DNA of 64,000 nt from Bacillus thuringiensis (GTDB lineage: Bacteria > Bacillota > Bacilli > Bacillales > Bacillaceae_G), in contig NZ_CP155560.1 in assembly GCF_022095615.2 (NCBI RefSeq), positions 491,995 to 555,994 of the forward strand, written 5' to 3'. Shown in pieces: positions 28,149 through 37,141 of the stretch (its first letter is position 1; every line of letters starts with the position of its first letter). The notes beneath the pieces are model-generated. The model saw nothing but the letters and a program-made list of their open reading frames with translations, searched no databases and was not told where the DNA came from. The position numbers were made by a program, and so were the translations under genes.

Positions 28149-28532
28149 TTGGGCAGGATATTTTTAAAGTTATTTTTTAAATCAATCCTATTGGTTCTCT
28201 TATGCGGTATAGTTGTCTTTTCTATATTTCAGATTATTTTTGTCTGGAGTGTTTCGACAGGATTAGGAAGAGATGATATAGTCGGCTTTTCTGATAATAC
28301 GTATGTAATTGGTCGTCCACCTGTTAGCTATAATTTATATAAAAAAGATAGTGGGGAAACTATATTAGATAATGTTATTGGTTATAAAAAAGGAAAAACT
28401 AAAAGCTATATTCGGAATGAAATTGAATTTGTAGTGATAAATGAGACAAAGGGTAGCTATGAATTGTATAAAATAGAAAAGGCTTCAGAAAAGGATATAG
28501 AACGGCTGAAAGAAATGAAGAAATTAGAATAA
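28149..28532 (+). CDS. Membrane-anchored protein of unknown function
   Basis: About 127 residues with one strong N-terminal membrane span (residues ~8-30) and an outside domain rich in Lys/Glu with the pair GRPPVSYNLYKKDSGETILD. The TTG at 28149 sits 7-8 nt behind GGGAGGG and gives a natural signal-anchor start; an in-frame ATG at 28143 is too close to that site, and a GTG at 28128 is another option. Family not recognised. Confidence 0.6.
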   Translation: MGRIFLKLFFKSILLVLLCGIVVFSIFQIIFVWSVSTGLGRDDIVGFSDNTYVIGRPPVSYNLYKKDSGETILDNVIGYKKGKTKSYIRNEIEFVVINETKGSYELYKIEKASEKDIERLKEMKKLE

Positions 28533-28722
28533 AAGAGGCTATCTGAAAGGTGAATATGTACACTTGTTATTGTTAGATATAAAAATTGGTTTAGATTGAT
28601 AACTGAGTTTTATTTCATGAAAAGAGTATAATCTTTCCTTTCCATATGTTATTTATCATTTAAAATCTTCTCAAATTATTTCTTTAAATTACACTTTAAA
28701 TGATGATTCTTTATAAAATACA

Positions 28723-28756
28723 CAAAAAACCCGTCACAGTATTGTGACGGGAAAAT
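28723..28756 (-). terminator. Terminator of the beta-lactamase gene
   Basis: AAAACCCGTCACAGTATTGTGACGGGAAAAT. Confidence 0.8.
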
Positions 28757-28785
28757 AAAAAAATTCTGATGACTAACTACTATTA

Positions 28786-29718
28786 CTATTTATTTGGAGC
28801 TTTTAAAGCATCCAATACTATTTTGGTTGCTTCTGCAATAAGCTTATCATCGTATTTAGCATCCTCTTTATCATGATTAGAAAGTATCGCAAGAACAATT
28901 GGCTTTTTATTTGGTGGCCAAATAATTGCGATATCATTTCTGGTTCCATAAGATCCCGAGCCAGTCTTATCAGCTACTTCCCATCCTCCTGGAACTCCAG
29001 CACGAATTAAGTTGTCTCCCGTAGTATTTCTTTTCATCCAATCTATTAATAAATTCCGTTTCTCAGTTGAAAGTACATCTCCTAGAGCGAAAGCCTGCAG
29101 ACTAGTGGCTAATGCCTTTGGGGTACTAGTATCATGAGTGTCTCCTGGATGCACTTCGTTTAATTCTGGTTCAAAACGTTCAGGGTTTGTAACGGTATCT
29201 CCTATTTCTCTCAGTGATTTTTTGAATTCACTAGGCCCACCTAATTGTTTAAGAATAAGATTTTGTGCCGTATTATCACTATATCGAAGGGAAGCATCTG
29301 CAAGCTCTTTCAGAGTCATACCTTTATCAACATACTTTTCTGTAATTGGATTGTAATTAACAAGATCTTCACGAGTATACAAAATTCTTTGATTGAGATC
29401 TTCTATTGATTTCTTTTGTAAAAGTACTCCCACGGCTAGAGCTTTGTGGGTAGAAGCGTATGCAAACCGTTCATCTGATTGATAAGTAATGGTTTGATTC
29501 GTATCAGTGTCCAAGGCATAAATACCGAGTTTAGCGTCAAATTCTTTTTCAAGCTTAGCAAAAGAATGATTAACTGTATTTTCTTGTTTGGCTTGTTTAG
29601 GTGGTTCAGATTGAGTATTACTATTGGAACAGCCTATAAGCGTTGCGCATGAAAGAAATAATACAGGTACAATCTTTTTGTAAGGTAACATGTTAAAAAA
29701 CTTGTTTAAGACTAACAT
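28786..29718 (-). CDS. bla1: Class A beta-lactamase, Bla1-like lipoprotein
   Basis: Serine beta-lactamase hydrolysing penicillins. The four class A motifs are intact: STHK (Ser70/Lys73), SDN (130 loop), EPELNE (Glu166), KTG (234). The N-terminus has an LIGC lipobox, so the enzyme is probably membrane-tethered as well as released, as known for B. cereus type III / Bla1. 310 residues is full length. AGAGGTT precedes the ATG at 29718. No blaI/blaR genes are adjacent. Confidence 0.93.
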   Translation of the reverse strand: MLVLNKFFNMLPYKKIVPVLFLSCATLIGCSNSNTQSEPPKQAKQENTVNHSFAKLEKEFDAKLGIYALDTDTNQTITYQSDERFAYASTHKALAVGVLLQKKSIEDLNQRILYTREDLVNYNPITEKYVDKGMTLKELADASLRYSDNTAQNLILKQLGGPSEFKKSLREIGDTVTNPERFEPELNEVHPGDTHDTSTPKALATSLQAFALGDVLSTEKRNLLIDWMKRNTTGDNLIRAGVPGGWEVADKTGSGSYGTRNDIAIIWPPNKKPIVLAILSNHDKEDAKYDDKLIAEATKIVLDALKAPNK

Positions 29719-30017
29719 AAATTTTCAACCTCTTTCATAAATATATGGTTTTCGTCTAGGTGTTCTAAATATCAATACAATTAAAGAGGGTATAGGGTAA
29801 CACTCTTCTTGCATCACTCTTATCATAAACACCTGTTTTATACGTATAATTAATAGACAATCTAAGTAGCAAGTTTGTTCCATTTAAAGAAATAAGAAGA
29901 TGTTTTTGGAAATCATCACCTGAAATAATGGACATTTAGGGTAAAGGGAATTTACTTTAATTCCATAGTTGTGGAAACGTTAAAGTAGAAATTTAATGTT
30001 TTTTGTAAAAAAGAATT

Positions 30018-30085
30018 GACTTTCGAAGTCGTTGTAACTAATATGGTTACATAAGATGTAACTTATTTAGTTACAACGACTTCCT
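30018..30085. promoter_or_regulatory. Nested palindromic operator region
   Basis: GAAGTCGTTGTAACTAA and its exact complement TTAGTTACAACGACTTC flank GTTACATAAGATGTAAC. The segment contains three GTAAC/GTTAC dyads in a row. It can act as a terminator-like hairpin (T-tract after it) but also looks like a multi-site TetR/MarR operator. It lies 100 bp upstream of a TetR relic. The rest of 29750-30184 is empty. Confidence 0.5.
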
Positions 30086-30184
30086 TTTTTAAGAAAAAAA
30101 TTTATATATTTAATTAAGGATAGCGGTCTATACGTTGTTGTTTAGTGCAGAAAATTACTACTATATTAACAACTATTCATATTC

Positions 30185-30346
30185 TTAACGGTAGTATTTC
30201 CTGCTTTAGAGCTAAAATGTGCAGTGTTATCTTTTATAAATAATTTTAGTGATCTTTTTTTGGAAGGATTAGTTTTTGGGGAAAATAATAAGGTTGCTAA
30301 AAAAGATGCACTTTTACAAACTAAAAAGCTAGCTAAGAATTTTTAA
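30185..30346 (+). pseudogene. 3' fragment of a TetR-family-like regulator
   Basis: An open frame without start encodes ALELKCAVLSFINNFSDLF and then KKDALLQTKKLAKNF at its end, like the last helices of TetR-type regulators. The DNA-binding part is gone. It sits directly before the DsbA-family gene, which it probably once controlled. Confidence 0.4.
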
Positions 30347-30390
30347 GTGATAGCTGAACTAGCTAATAAAAATAAAGGTAGGAGATTTAA

Positions 30391-31011
30391 ATGGAGAAAA
30401 AACAAGATAACCTTATATATGTATGGGACGCATATTGTGGATGGTGCTATGGTTTTTCAGAAAATATTAAAGGATTTTACAAAGACCACACTGAAATGCC
30501 GTTAACAGTTTTATGTGGGGGGTTATTTTTAGATGATCTACCAATAAAAAATTTCTCATATATAGAAGAGGGAAATAAAAGAATTAATCAACTTACAGGC
30601 GCAGAATTTGGTCCTTCCTATCAAAAATTGGTGGAAGAAGGTACTTTTAAGATGAATTCAAAAGATGCTGCAATTGGCTTTTCAGCTTTACGCTCATTAG
30701 CACCAGACCGTTTGTTAGAATTCACGTCTGCTATGCAAAAAGCGTTTTATTATGATGGACAAAGCCTAAGTGATCCTGAGACATATCGTAAGATTGCAAT
30801 TGAGCATGGTTTGGACCCTGAACAAGTATTAGAACGTTTAAACGCTCAAGAAACAATAATAGATGTCCAAAATGATTTCAATAAAGTTCGACAGCTTGGT
30901 GTTAATAGCTATCCTTCCTTACTTTTACAAAAGGATAATCAAATTATTCCTATTGGTGGTGGCGTAATGACACCGGACAAAATTGAAGCGCGTTTTAAAA
31001 ATTTATATTAA
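30391..31011 (+). CDS. DsbA-family thiol oxidoreductase
   Basis: 206 residues with a cytosolic thioredoxin-like fold (FrnE/DsbA type). The redox motif CGWC is at residues 14-17 and the cis-Pro segment at VNSYPSLLL. No signal peptide. The ribosome site is TAGGAG. It is followed at 170 bp by an MBL-fold gene and a SnoaL-like gene on the same strand, a set that looks like a stress-responsive cluster. Confidence 0.85.
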   Translation: MEKKQDNLIYVWDAYCGWCYGFSENIKGFYKDHTEMPLTVLCGGLFLDDLPIKNFSYIEEGNKRINQLTGAEFGPSYQKLVEEGTFKMNSKDAAIGFSALRSLAPDRLLEFTSAMQKAFYYDGQSLSDPETYRKIAIEHGLDPEQVLERLNAQETIIDVQNDFNKVRQLGVNSYPSLLLQKDNQIIPIGGGVMTPDKIEARFKNLY

Positions 31012-31184
31012 GAAAATTTAGGATACAGTAGCAAACATGTTATCTTAGACCACCTGACGTTGATCTCCGGAATATTCGCCAGTACTATTACACTTTCAGA
31101 TAAATGGGAGTGGGAGATTTTATCGGAACAAGATAAAAATATGATAATTAGTTAATAACTTTAACAAAAGGAGAATAGCATTCT

Positions 31185-32006
31185 ATGTTTAAAACAATTG
31201 ATATAAATCAAAAAGATGTAAAATTGACGGTGTTTAGTTCAGACGAAAAAAGTTTTATGGTCACTGCAACCTTAGTTGAGAAAGCAGGACATGCATTTTT
31301 AATAAACTCAAAATTTACTCAATCTGATTCGAAAGAAATTGTGGATTATTTGAAAAATAATAACTTATCTCTAGATAAAATCTTTATTATCCATGGGGAT
31401 CCTGATTACTATTTTGGGTTAGAAAGTATTAAAGCTGCTTACCCAGATGCTATAGCGTATGCTACAGAGTCTACGGTTGAACATATTGTTCATTCTGTAT
31501 TAGGGAAATTGAAAGTTTGGAAAGATGCACTTGGAGAAAATGCACCAAGTAATGTGGTATTACCTCAAGTGTTTAAGGAAAAATCTATTGATTTTCAGGG
31601 ACTAACATTTGAACTAGTAGGCTTAGATCATTACAGAACTAGCTTATTTAACAGAGAACTGAAATTATTAATTGGGGGAATAGATGTATTTAACGAAATC
31701 CATCTATTCTTAGCAGATACTAGTTCAAAAGCAGCAATGGAGGCATGGATTGAGAACTTGAAAGTGCTACAGGCTTTAAATGCGGACGTAATTGTACCGA
31801 GCCATGGATCAATTGAAAAATCCTTAGATAATCAAGCGATTACTGCAACTATGGATTATTTAAGAACTGCAATTCAGGCTTCTGAGGAAAGTAAAACTTC
31901 AAAAGATTTTGTAGCAAAACTTGAAACAGCATATCCAGGCTATGCTAATAAAGGTGTATTAGAATTAAGTGCAAAAGTTGTAACAAAAGAAATGCCTTGG
32001 GGTTAA
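31185..32006 (+). CDS. MBL-fold hydrolase-like protein with altered metal motif
   Basis: 273 residues with a metallo-beta-lactamase fold. The usual HxHxDH motif reads HGDPDYYFG, with the second and third ligands replaced by Asp and Tyr. The later LVGLDHYRT and VPSHGS parts are kept. Metal binding may be mononuclear or lost. AAAGGAG precedes the ATG. Its stop lies 5 bp before the next gene, so the two are co-translated. Confidence 0.78.
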   Translation: MFKTIDINQKDVKLTVFSSDEKSFMVTATLVEKAGHAFLINSKFTQSDSKEIVDYLKNNNLSLDKIFIIHGDPDYYFGLESIKAAYPDAIAYATESTVEHIVHSVLGKLKVWKDALGENAPSNVVLPQVFKEKSIDFQGLTFELVGLDHYRTSLFNRELKLLIGGIDVFNEIHLFLADTSSKAAMEAWIENLKVLQALNADVIVPSHGSIEKSLDNQAITATMDYLRTAIQASEESKTSKDFVAKLETAYPGYANKGVLELSAKVVTKEMPWG

Positions 32007-32010
32007 TGCG

Positions 32011-32403
32011 ATGAATAGATATCAAAAACTATTACATGAAACATATGTGTTAACTGGTGAAGGAAAAATGGATGCGTTCAAAACGTATTTAAGTGAAAAG
32101 GTATCTTGGACAGAAGCTGCTGGCTTTCCATATGCGGGCACTTATATAGGTCCTGATGAAGTAGTGAAAAATGTACATGAACGTCTTGGAACTGAATGGG
32201 ATAACTATAGCGCTAAAGATGAAATTTATGCTTTTAATAACAATACTGTTATTGTGTATGGAAAATATAGTGGAACATATAAAGTAACAGGGAAATCATT
32301 CATAGCAGATTTTTGTCATCTTTATGAGTTTGATGAGAACGATAAGGTTAAAAAGTTTATTCAAATTGTGGACAGTGCAACTGTTAATGAGGTATTAAGT
32401 TAG
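32011..32403 (+). CDS. SnoaL/NTF2-like protein
   Basis: 130 residues in the cone-shaped NTF2-like fold (AAGFPYAGTYIGPDEV ... FCHLYEFDENDKVKKF). It starts 5 bp behind the MBL gene with GGGGTT just before it. The function in this cluster is unknown; relatives bind or isomerise small hydrophobic molecules. Confidence 0.8.
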   Translation: MNRYQKLLHETYVLTGEGKMDAFKTYLSEKVSWTEAAGFPYAGTYIGPDEVVKNVHERLGTEWDNYSAKDEIYAFNNNTVIVYGKYSGTYKVTGKSFIADFCHLYEFDENDKVKKFIQIVDSATVNEVLS

Positions 32404-32435
32404 AGTTACTAGTTTCTGACATGCCTCGTATAGGG

Positions 32436-32480
32436 AGTATTGTTAGGAAAGATGGATTTTCCTAACAATATCTCTTACAT
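32436..32480 (+). terminator. Terminator-like hairpin
   Basis: AGTATTGTTAGGAAA ... TTTCCTAACAATATCTC. Confidence 0.65.
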
Positions 32481-32545
32481 CACATTCTGGGTAAGGTTTA
32501 TCCTTTATCGAATATGAATCATAAAATTAGAAGAGGTAGCTATAT

Positions 32546-33073
32546 ATGAAAATAGAGAAAAATTTAATAGTAATAATTATTTCTGTGTTTATTTTAGGAA
32601 TTGTGTCGACTTTGATATTTCAAGCTTCAACTAGTAATACCAAAGGTCATTCACCAAAGAGCGAGAATGTTGCACCAGTATCGAAAGATAATGTGACAGA
32701 AAAAGAAAAGAATAAAAAGATGGTAGTTGATTTCTATAATGAAGTTTTTAACAAACATAATATCGATATTATCCCTAAATATGTAAGTGAAGATTATAAG
32801 CAACATAATCCTTTTGTTGCTGATGGACGAAAAGCCTTCATGGATTTCTTTAAGGAGGACTTTGTAAAAAATCCAAATTCCTCTGCAGAGATTAAACGTG
32901 TAGTAGCTGAAGGAGATACAGTTGCTCTTCATGTACACTCTCGTACTAATTCTCAAGATAAGGGAGTTGCTATAGTGGATATTTTTCGTATAAAGGATGG
33001 GAAGATTGTTGAACATTGGGATGTAATTCAAGAGATTCCCAATGAGGCAGCTAATAATAATACGATGTTTTAA
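32546..33073 (+). CDS. Membrane-anchored SnoaL-like protein
   Basis: 175 residues: a signal-anchor (residues ~8-27), a polar linker, then a SnoaL-like polyketide-cyclase/NTF2 domain (DFYNEVFNKHNIDIIPKYV ... EDYKQHNPFVADGRKAF ... VDIFRIKDGKIVEHWDV). Surface-exposed paralogue of the gene at 32011. A terminator follows at 33089-33128. Confidence 0.82.
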   Translation: MKIEKNLIVIIISVFILGIVSTLIFQASTSNTKGHSPKSENVAPVSKDNVTEKEKNKKMVVDFYNEVFNKHNIDIIPKYVSEDYKQHNPFVADGRKAFMDFFKEDFVKNPNSSAEIKRVVAEGDTVALHVHSRTNSQDKGVAIVDIFRIKDGKIVEHWDVIQEIPNEAANNNTMF

Positions 33074-33088
33074 GATGAGTAAAAATAA

Positions 33089-33128
33089 AGGGATGCCCTA
33101 GATATGTTACTAGGACATCCTTTTTTGT
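33089..33128 (+). terminator. Terminator
   Basis: AGGGATGCCCTAGATATGTTACTAGGACATCCTTTTTTG. Confidence 0.7.
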
Positions 33129-33183
33129 TTTAATAAGATTTAATCTAATATGGTGTATAGGGTACTTATTATATGTATTTTTT

Positions 33184-33294
33184 ATTACCGCACAAACCAT
33201 GCCTAATCAGTATTTACGAGTTGCGCTATCCTCTACAAACTCATTAGAAGATTTGAAAACAGGGTTAGAAATACTAAAACAATATCTCGGCTAG
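33184..33294 (+). pseudogene. C-terminal relic of a PLP-dependent aminotransferase (MocR-like)
   Basis: An open frame without start encodes YLRVALSSTNSLEDL and GLEILKQYLG before its stop. This matches the last helix-strand part of class I aminotransferase domains in GntR/MocR regulators. Only ~36 codons remain. Confidence 0.4.
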
Positions 33295-33551
33295 TTTAAA
33301 AAGAATACAGCAGACATTTACTAAAATAAAGGAAAATGCTATTTAACAGTAAAATTGTAGTAAAAACTCTTCTATAGGCAAGAAGAGTTTTTTGGTGAGT
33401 CTATAGCGTGCTGGGGGGAATTAGTATTTTTATAATAAATAACAATAAATAATTATATATAAATATAATGTATTTATGTTATTATGTTTATGTTGGAAAA
33501 TAAAGTATATTTTTATTCGCAAAAATAATTAGGAGAAGAAGGGGAAATAGC

Positions 33552-34970
33552 ATGAAAATGAAAAAAATGATTTTAACAGGTGCAGTACTTGCAGCAACAA
33601 CTTTAACATCTTTAACAAATGTACAGGCAGATACAACATTTAAAGATGTTCCTACTGATCATTGGTCATATAAAGCAATTATGGATCTAAAAGAGAAAAA
33701 TATCGTAGCTGGTTATGGAAATGGCATATATGGTTTCGGTGATAGTATTACACGTGGTCAAGTTGCTAGATTGCTTTATGTATACTTGAAACCAGTAGAT
33801 GTAGATGCTAAATTTCAAAATCCATTTACGGATATAAAAGGTACTATGTTTGAAAAAGAAATCTTAGCAATCACAAATGCAGGGATTATGAGTGGATATG
33901 GTAATGGAAAGTTTGGACCAAATGAGGTCCTTAATCGTGAACAATTGGCAGCTGTTCTAACACAAGCATTTCAATTAAAAGCAACAACTGTCACAACTTT
34001 CAAGGATGTTGACAAGAATTATTGGGCTACGAAGGCAATCAGTGCAGTGCAGGAAAGTAAAATTGCTGCTGGTACAGGAAGTAACTTATTCGAGCCAAAA
34101 AGAGTTGTAACTCGTGAGCAATATGCACAGTTTCTATACAATGGAATTAAAAGTGTGAACAAACCAGAAACAAAGCCAGAGACAAAGCCAGAGACAAAAC
34201 CAGAAACAAAGCCAGAGACAAAACCAGAAACAAAGCCAGAGACAAAACCAGAAACAAAGCCAGAGACAAAACCAGAAACAAAGCCAGAGACAAAGCCAGA
34301 GACAAAACCAGAGACAAAACCAGAGACAAAACCAGAGACAAAGCCAGAAACAAAGCCAGAAACAAAGCCAGAAACGAAACCAGAAACAAAACCAGAGACA
34401 AAACCAGGAGTAACACCAATAGGTATTCCAAATGCGCTAGTGACAGATGATTTTTTCTTTGATAGATATTCAATTGAAATTTCACCTGTAAGAGAGCAAT
34501 CTATTTCTAAACAAGGTCAAAATCTTGTTACTGAAGTAAATAAGAAATATAATGCGAATTTAAGATATAGATACGTAGCATCAGAAATTGATCTATATAC
34601 TCCTAATTTGCCAAGAATGATTGATTCTCATGGTTCATTTTCGTTTGTTGGGAAGGATGCAGATAATTTCTATTTCGTGTTTGTCGTTGACAAATCAACT
34701 ATTGAGCTAGCGAAAAACTGGATGCATATGATAAATCCGAATTTCACACTTGATAAAGAGATTGATAAATTAGTAAATCCAAATCCAGAATTAAAAAAAG
34801 AAATTGATAGTTTTGTAAAAAATAATAAGGATTATATCAATCGTTTTGAAAAAGATAATCATAGCGTAGAAATAGCTATAAGTCCTCTACATTCAATAAG
34901 CCCTGGAGAGTCTGTAGTTACTCTAAATCCAGATTACTCTATATTACACGTTTCTGTACAAGCAAAATAA
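33552..34970 (+). CDS. SLH-domain surface protein with 20 PETK repeats
   Basis: 472 residues: signal peptide (site near VQADT), three SLH domains (~28-200; FKDVPTDHWSYKAI, ITRGQVARLL, LNREQLAAVL, VTREQYAQFLY), then exactly 20 PETK tetrapeptides (34164-34403) forming an extended linker, then a C-terminal domain from GIPNALVTDDFFF related to the end of the SLH protein at 13301. The SLH part binds wall polysaccharide and the linker spaces the outer domain from the wall. The 12-bp repeats should vary in number between strains. Confidence 0.9.
   Translation: MKMKKMILTGAVLAATTLTSLTNVQADTTFKDVPTDHWSYKAIMDLKEKNIVAGYGNGIYGFGDSITRGQVARLLYVYLKPVDVDAKFQNPFTDIKGTMFEKEILAITNAGIMSGYGNGKFGPNEVLNREQLAAVLTQAFQLKATTVTTFKDVDKNYWATKAISAVQESKIAAGTGSNLFEPKRVVTREQYAQFLYNGIKSVNKPETKPETKPETKPETKPETKPETKPETKPETKPETKPETKPETKPETKPETKPETKPETKPETKPETKPETKPETKPETKPGVTPIGIPNALVTDDFFFDRYSIEISPVREQSISKQGQNLVTEVNKKYNANLRYRYVASEIDLYTPNLPRMIDSHGSFSFVGKDADNFYFVFVVDKSTIELAKNWMHMINPNFTLDKEIDKLVNPNPELKKEIDSFVKNNKDYINRFEKDNHSVEIAISPLHSISPGESVVTLNPDYSILHVSVQAK
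34164..34403 (+). repeat. 20 x 12-bp PETK-coding microsatellite-like repeat
   Basis: CCAGA(A/G)ACAAA(A/G) units repeat in frame without interruption. Slippage would change length by four residues per unit. Confidence 0.92.
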
Positions 34971-35075
34971 TATTTTAAGTCATGTATCGATTTTCGTACA
35001 GGGAAGTATGGACAATATTAGAGCTTAGAGATTTTTTAATGAAAAGATTTGATAGCATATACAAAGTGGAGCAAT

Positions 35076-35108
35076 ATAAAAAGGGAAGAAAACATTCTTC
35101 CCTTTGCA
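35076..35108. terminator. Terminator
   Basis: AAAAAGGGAAGAAAACATTCTTCCCTTT. Confidence 0.65.
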
Positions 35109-35142
35109 TTAGTATCTATTCTGTGTACATTAAAATAGGATA

Positions 35143-35280
35143 TTAACCACCGTGATCTCCATGTTCCATCATCATAATAACAGGTGTAACAGATTTATTG
35201 TTACCCTTGTCAGAGGAAATACCTGTTGTCAAAGTTAAGGCTGTTAAAACGCCCATCAATCCTAATACTAGTTTTTTCAT
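35143..35280 (-). CDS. phr: Phr-type signalling pre-peptide
   Basis: 45-residue secreted peptide precursor: signal segment MKKLVLGLMGVLTALTLTTG, short linker, and a C-terminus ending EHGDHGG. Its ATG overlaps the stop of the rap gene (ATGA), the classic rap-phr arrangement. The end recalls the Gly/His-rich C-termini of Phr peptides in the B. cereus group, so the mature signal may be a 5-7 residue piece ending GDHGG. After export, cleavage and Opp import it should block its Rap partner. The exact mature form is inference. Confidence 0.8.
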   Translation of the reverse strand: MKKLVLGLMGVLTALTLTTGISSDKGNNKSVTPVIMMMEHGDHGG

Positions 35281-36371
35281 TTTAAGGACTCCCTTTCTTT
35301 GATTTTTTGTCGTGTCTTTGTGGCCAGATAGAAGTATTCACTTGATTTAATATGGTTTCTTTCTTCATAGAATTTAACAGCCAAATACTCTTGGCTATCT
35401 TCCACATACTCATATAGTGATTCGCTTTCAAAGTAAGATATTCCTTCAAGTGCAGTCTTTTCTAAATCTTCTCCAGGTACATTAGAGATGAGGCAGTTTA
35501 AAATAGAGAATAGATGGATATACTCTGTATTGCCTAATTCGAGGCATATGCTATAACCTTTATCGACTAAATCCTTCGCAATATCAGGTTCATTCAATTT
35601 ATAATGTTCTCTTGCTTTTAAGAAGATTGCCTTGTGATGTTTAGGATTATGGTTTATTACTTCCGAAAGATATCTAATTGCCAAAGGAGAGAGGTTTTGA
35701 CTAGAGTACATATACCCTAGGTTATGTCTAACCATAAGAATATACTTTTCCTCATCAAGCTTTTGAAATATATCCATAGCCTTAATAAGGTGTTCTTCTG
35801 ATAATGCCCATTCTTTTAATTTTGTACATGCAGTTCCAAGAAGATTCTCACAGAACCCGACGTTACGTTCATAGTTCTCGTGTTGTTCAAAAATCTCTTT
35901 TGCTTTGGACGTATATTTAACTGAGTTAAGTGATTCATAAATATCATAATGAAAAGCACCTAGTTTATAGTAAAACTCCGCCTTTTCAATCTCGTCGGGT
36001 ACCAATTCAAGAAGAGATTCTGCTTTGTCAAAGTGTTCTTTTGCAATTGCATAGTTACCAATACCCGAAGTATGTATTGCTTTAAAGAAATGATAGTAGT
36101 AAGTTAAAAAGTTGTTTGTTGGAATTTCAAATGCTTCAACCTTATCAAAGCTATTTGCAGAGACACCTAAGTTGTCTACAATGTATTGGAAGCGGAAGTC
36201 TAAAAGGGAGTAATATAATTGTAGATTCTTATCTTCTTCTATATCGTTAATCTTTTTATCAATCTCTTCTTTCAGTCTATGCGCTTGACCGATTCTTCTT
36301 GCACGGATTTCTATATACCATTCATTTAAAAGCTGTGTAATCTTATCGTTCCCCTTAACTGAAACGTTCAT
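35277..36371 (-). CDS. rap: Rap-family TPR regulator
   Basis: 364 residues, the family's normal length. An N-terminal three-helix bundle (KITQLLNEWYIEIRARRIGQA) is followed by six or more TPR helices (e.g. AKEHFDKAESLLELV, YYKLGAFHYDIYES, LLGTACTKLKEW, ILMVRHNLGYMYS). Rap proteins dephosphorylate Spo0F or block regulators such as ComA, or activate ImmA in ICEBs1. It lies 320 bp from the ImmA-like gene, so control of this island's switch is the best guess. The start has GGAGGA. Confidence 0.9.
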   Translation of the reverse strand: MNVSVKGNDKITQLLNEWYIEIRARRIGQAHRLKEEIDKKINDIEEDKNLQLYYSLLDFRFQYIVDNLGVSANSFDKVEAFEIPTNNFLTYYYHFFKAIHTSGIGNYAIAKEHFDKAESLLELVPDEIEKAEFYYKLGAFHYDIYESLNSVKYTSKAKEIFEQHENYERNVGFCENLLGTACTKLKEWALSEEHLIKAMDIFQKLDEEKYILMVRHNLGYMYSSQNLSPLAIRYLSEVINHNPKHHKAIFLKAREHYKLNEPDIAKDLVDKGYSICLELGNTEYIHLFSILNCLISNVPGEDLEKTALEGISYFESESLYEYVEDSQEYLAVKFYEERNHIKSSEYFYLATKTRQKIKERESLK

Positions 36372-36690
36372 AGTATCCTCCTCATCCTATATATATCATA
36401 TATACCTTAATAAATATCATAACAGAAATTAGAAAGGAATAAATCCATCATATACCATTTCTCAATAAAAGAAAGAAAATTCAGTTAATTAATAATAGCA
36501 GCCCTTGTTATATATGTTTTGAGGGCTACCGTAAAATGACGATTACTAGACTCAAAAAAAGTATAGCACCAAAAAGAAGACTTACATAATTTTAAACAAT
36601 AGCTACTATTTCATTTCCTATGCTGTAACGATGGAATATTCTCTTTTTTTCGTCAGTGTTTGAACCAATAATTAAAATGTCTTAATTCCT

Positions 36691-37119
36691 TTAGCAAGAC
36701 TTGTAAAATTCCAACAGTTCAACTGGTATATTATTTTTGTATGCTATACATGCTTTTGTATCACCAGGCTGAATGGTCTTTTTGTCAATTAACAAAAGCG
36801 CAGCAAACGTATTCGCTTCTATCTCTAATTTATCAACGGAAAAGAATGTATTCTTACGCAAAAAAGGTGTATTTGCATGAGTATGTAGAACCGCATGTCC
36901 TAATTCATGAGCACAAACAGTTCTCTGCATAAATGGAGATAAATTAGTATTAATAACAATGAAACGATTTCTTTTTTCATATTTATAAAAACCATTTATT
37001 TCTTCATGTAAATCCCATGTTAGTACATGTATTTTTAAGTAATCTGCAAGCTCATAGGGGTTTGTCGTGTTGTATTTGGTGCTAAGTTGTTGGACTAGAT
37101 CTTTAATGACGAATTTCAA
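36691..37119 (-). CDS. ImmA/IrrE-family metallopeptidase
   Basis: 142 residues with the zinc protease motif HELGHAVLH and a second ligand region with EIEANTFAALLL. In ICEBs1 and related phages such proteases cleave the ImmR-type repressor after DNA damage or Rap activation. It is co-directional with, and 22 bp downstream of, the repressor gene, as in those systems. Confidence 0.9.
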   Translation of the reverse strand: MKFVIKDLVQQLSTKYNTTNPYELADYLKIHVLTWDLHEEINGFYKYEKRNRFIVINTNLSPFMQRTVCAHELGHAVLHTHANTPFLRKNTFFSVDKLEIEANTFAALLLIDKKTIQPGDTKACIAYKNNIPVELLEFYKSC

Positions 37120-37141
37120 TTTATTCCCTCCTAAGCTTGCA

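Noticed and set aside
34147..34485. Antisense Leu/Ala-rich frame over the PETK repeats
   Set aside because: Codon shadow of the 12-bp repeat; low complexity only.
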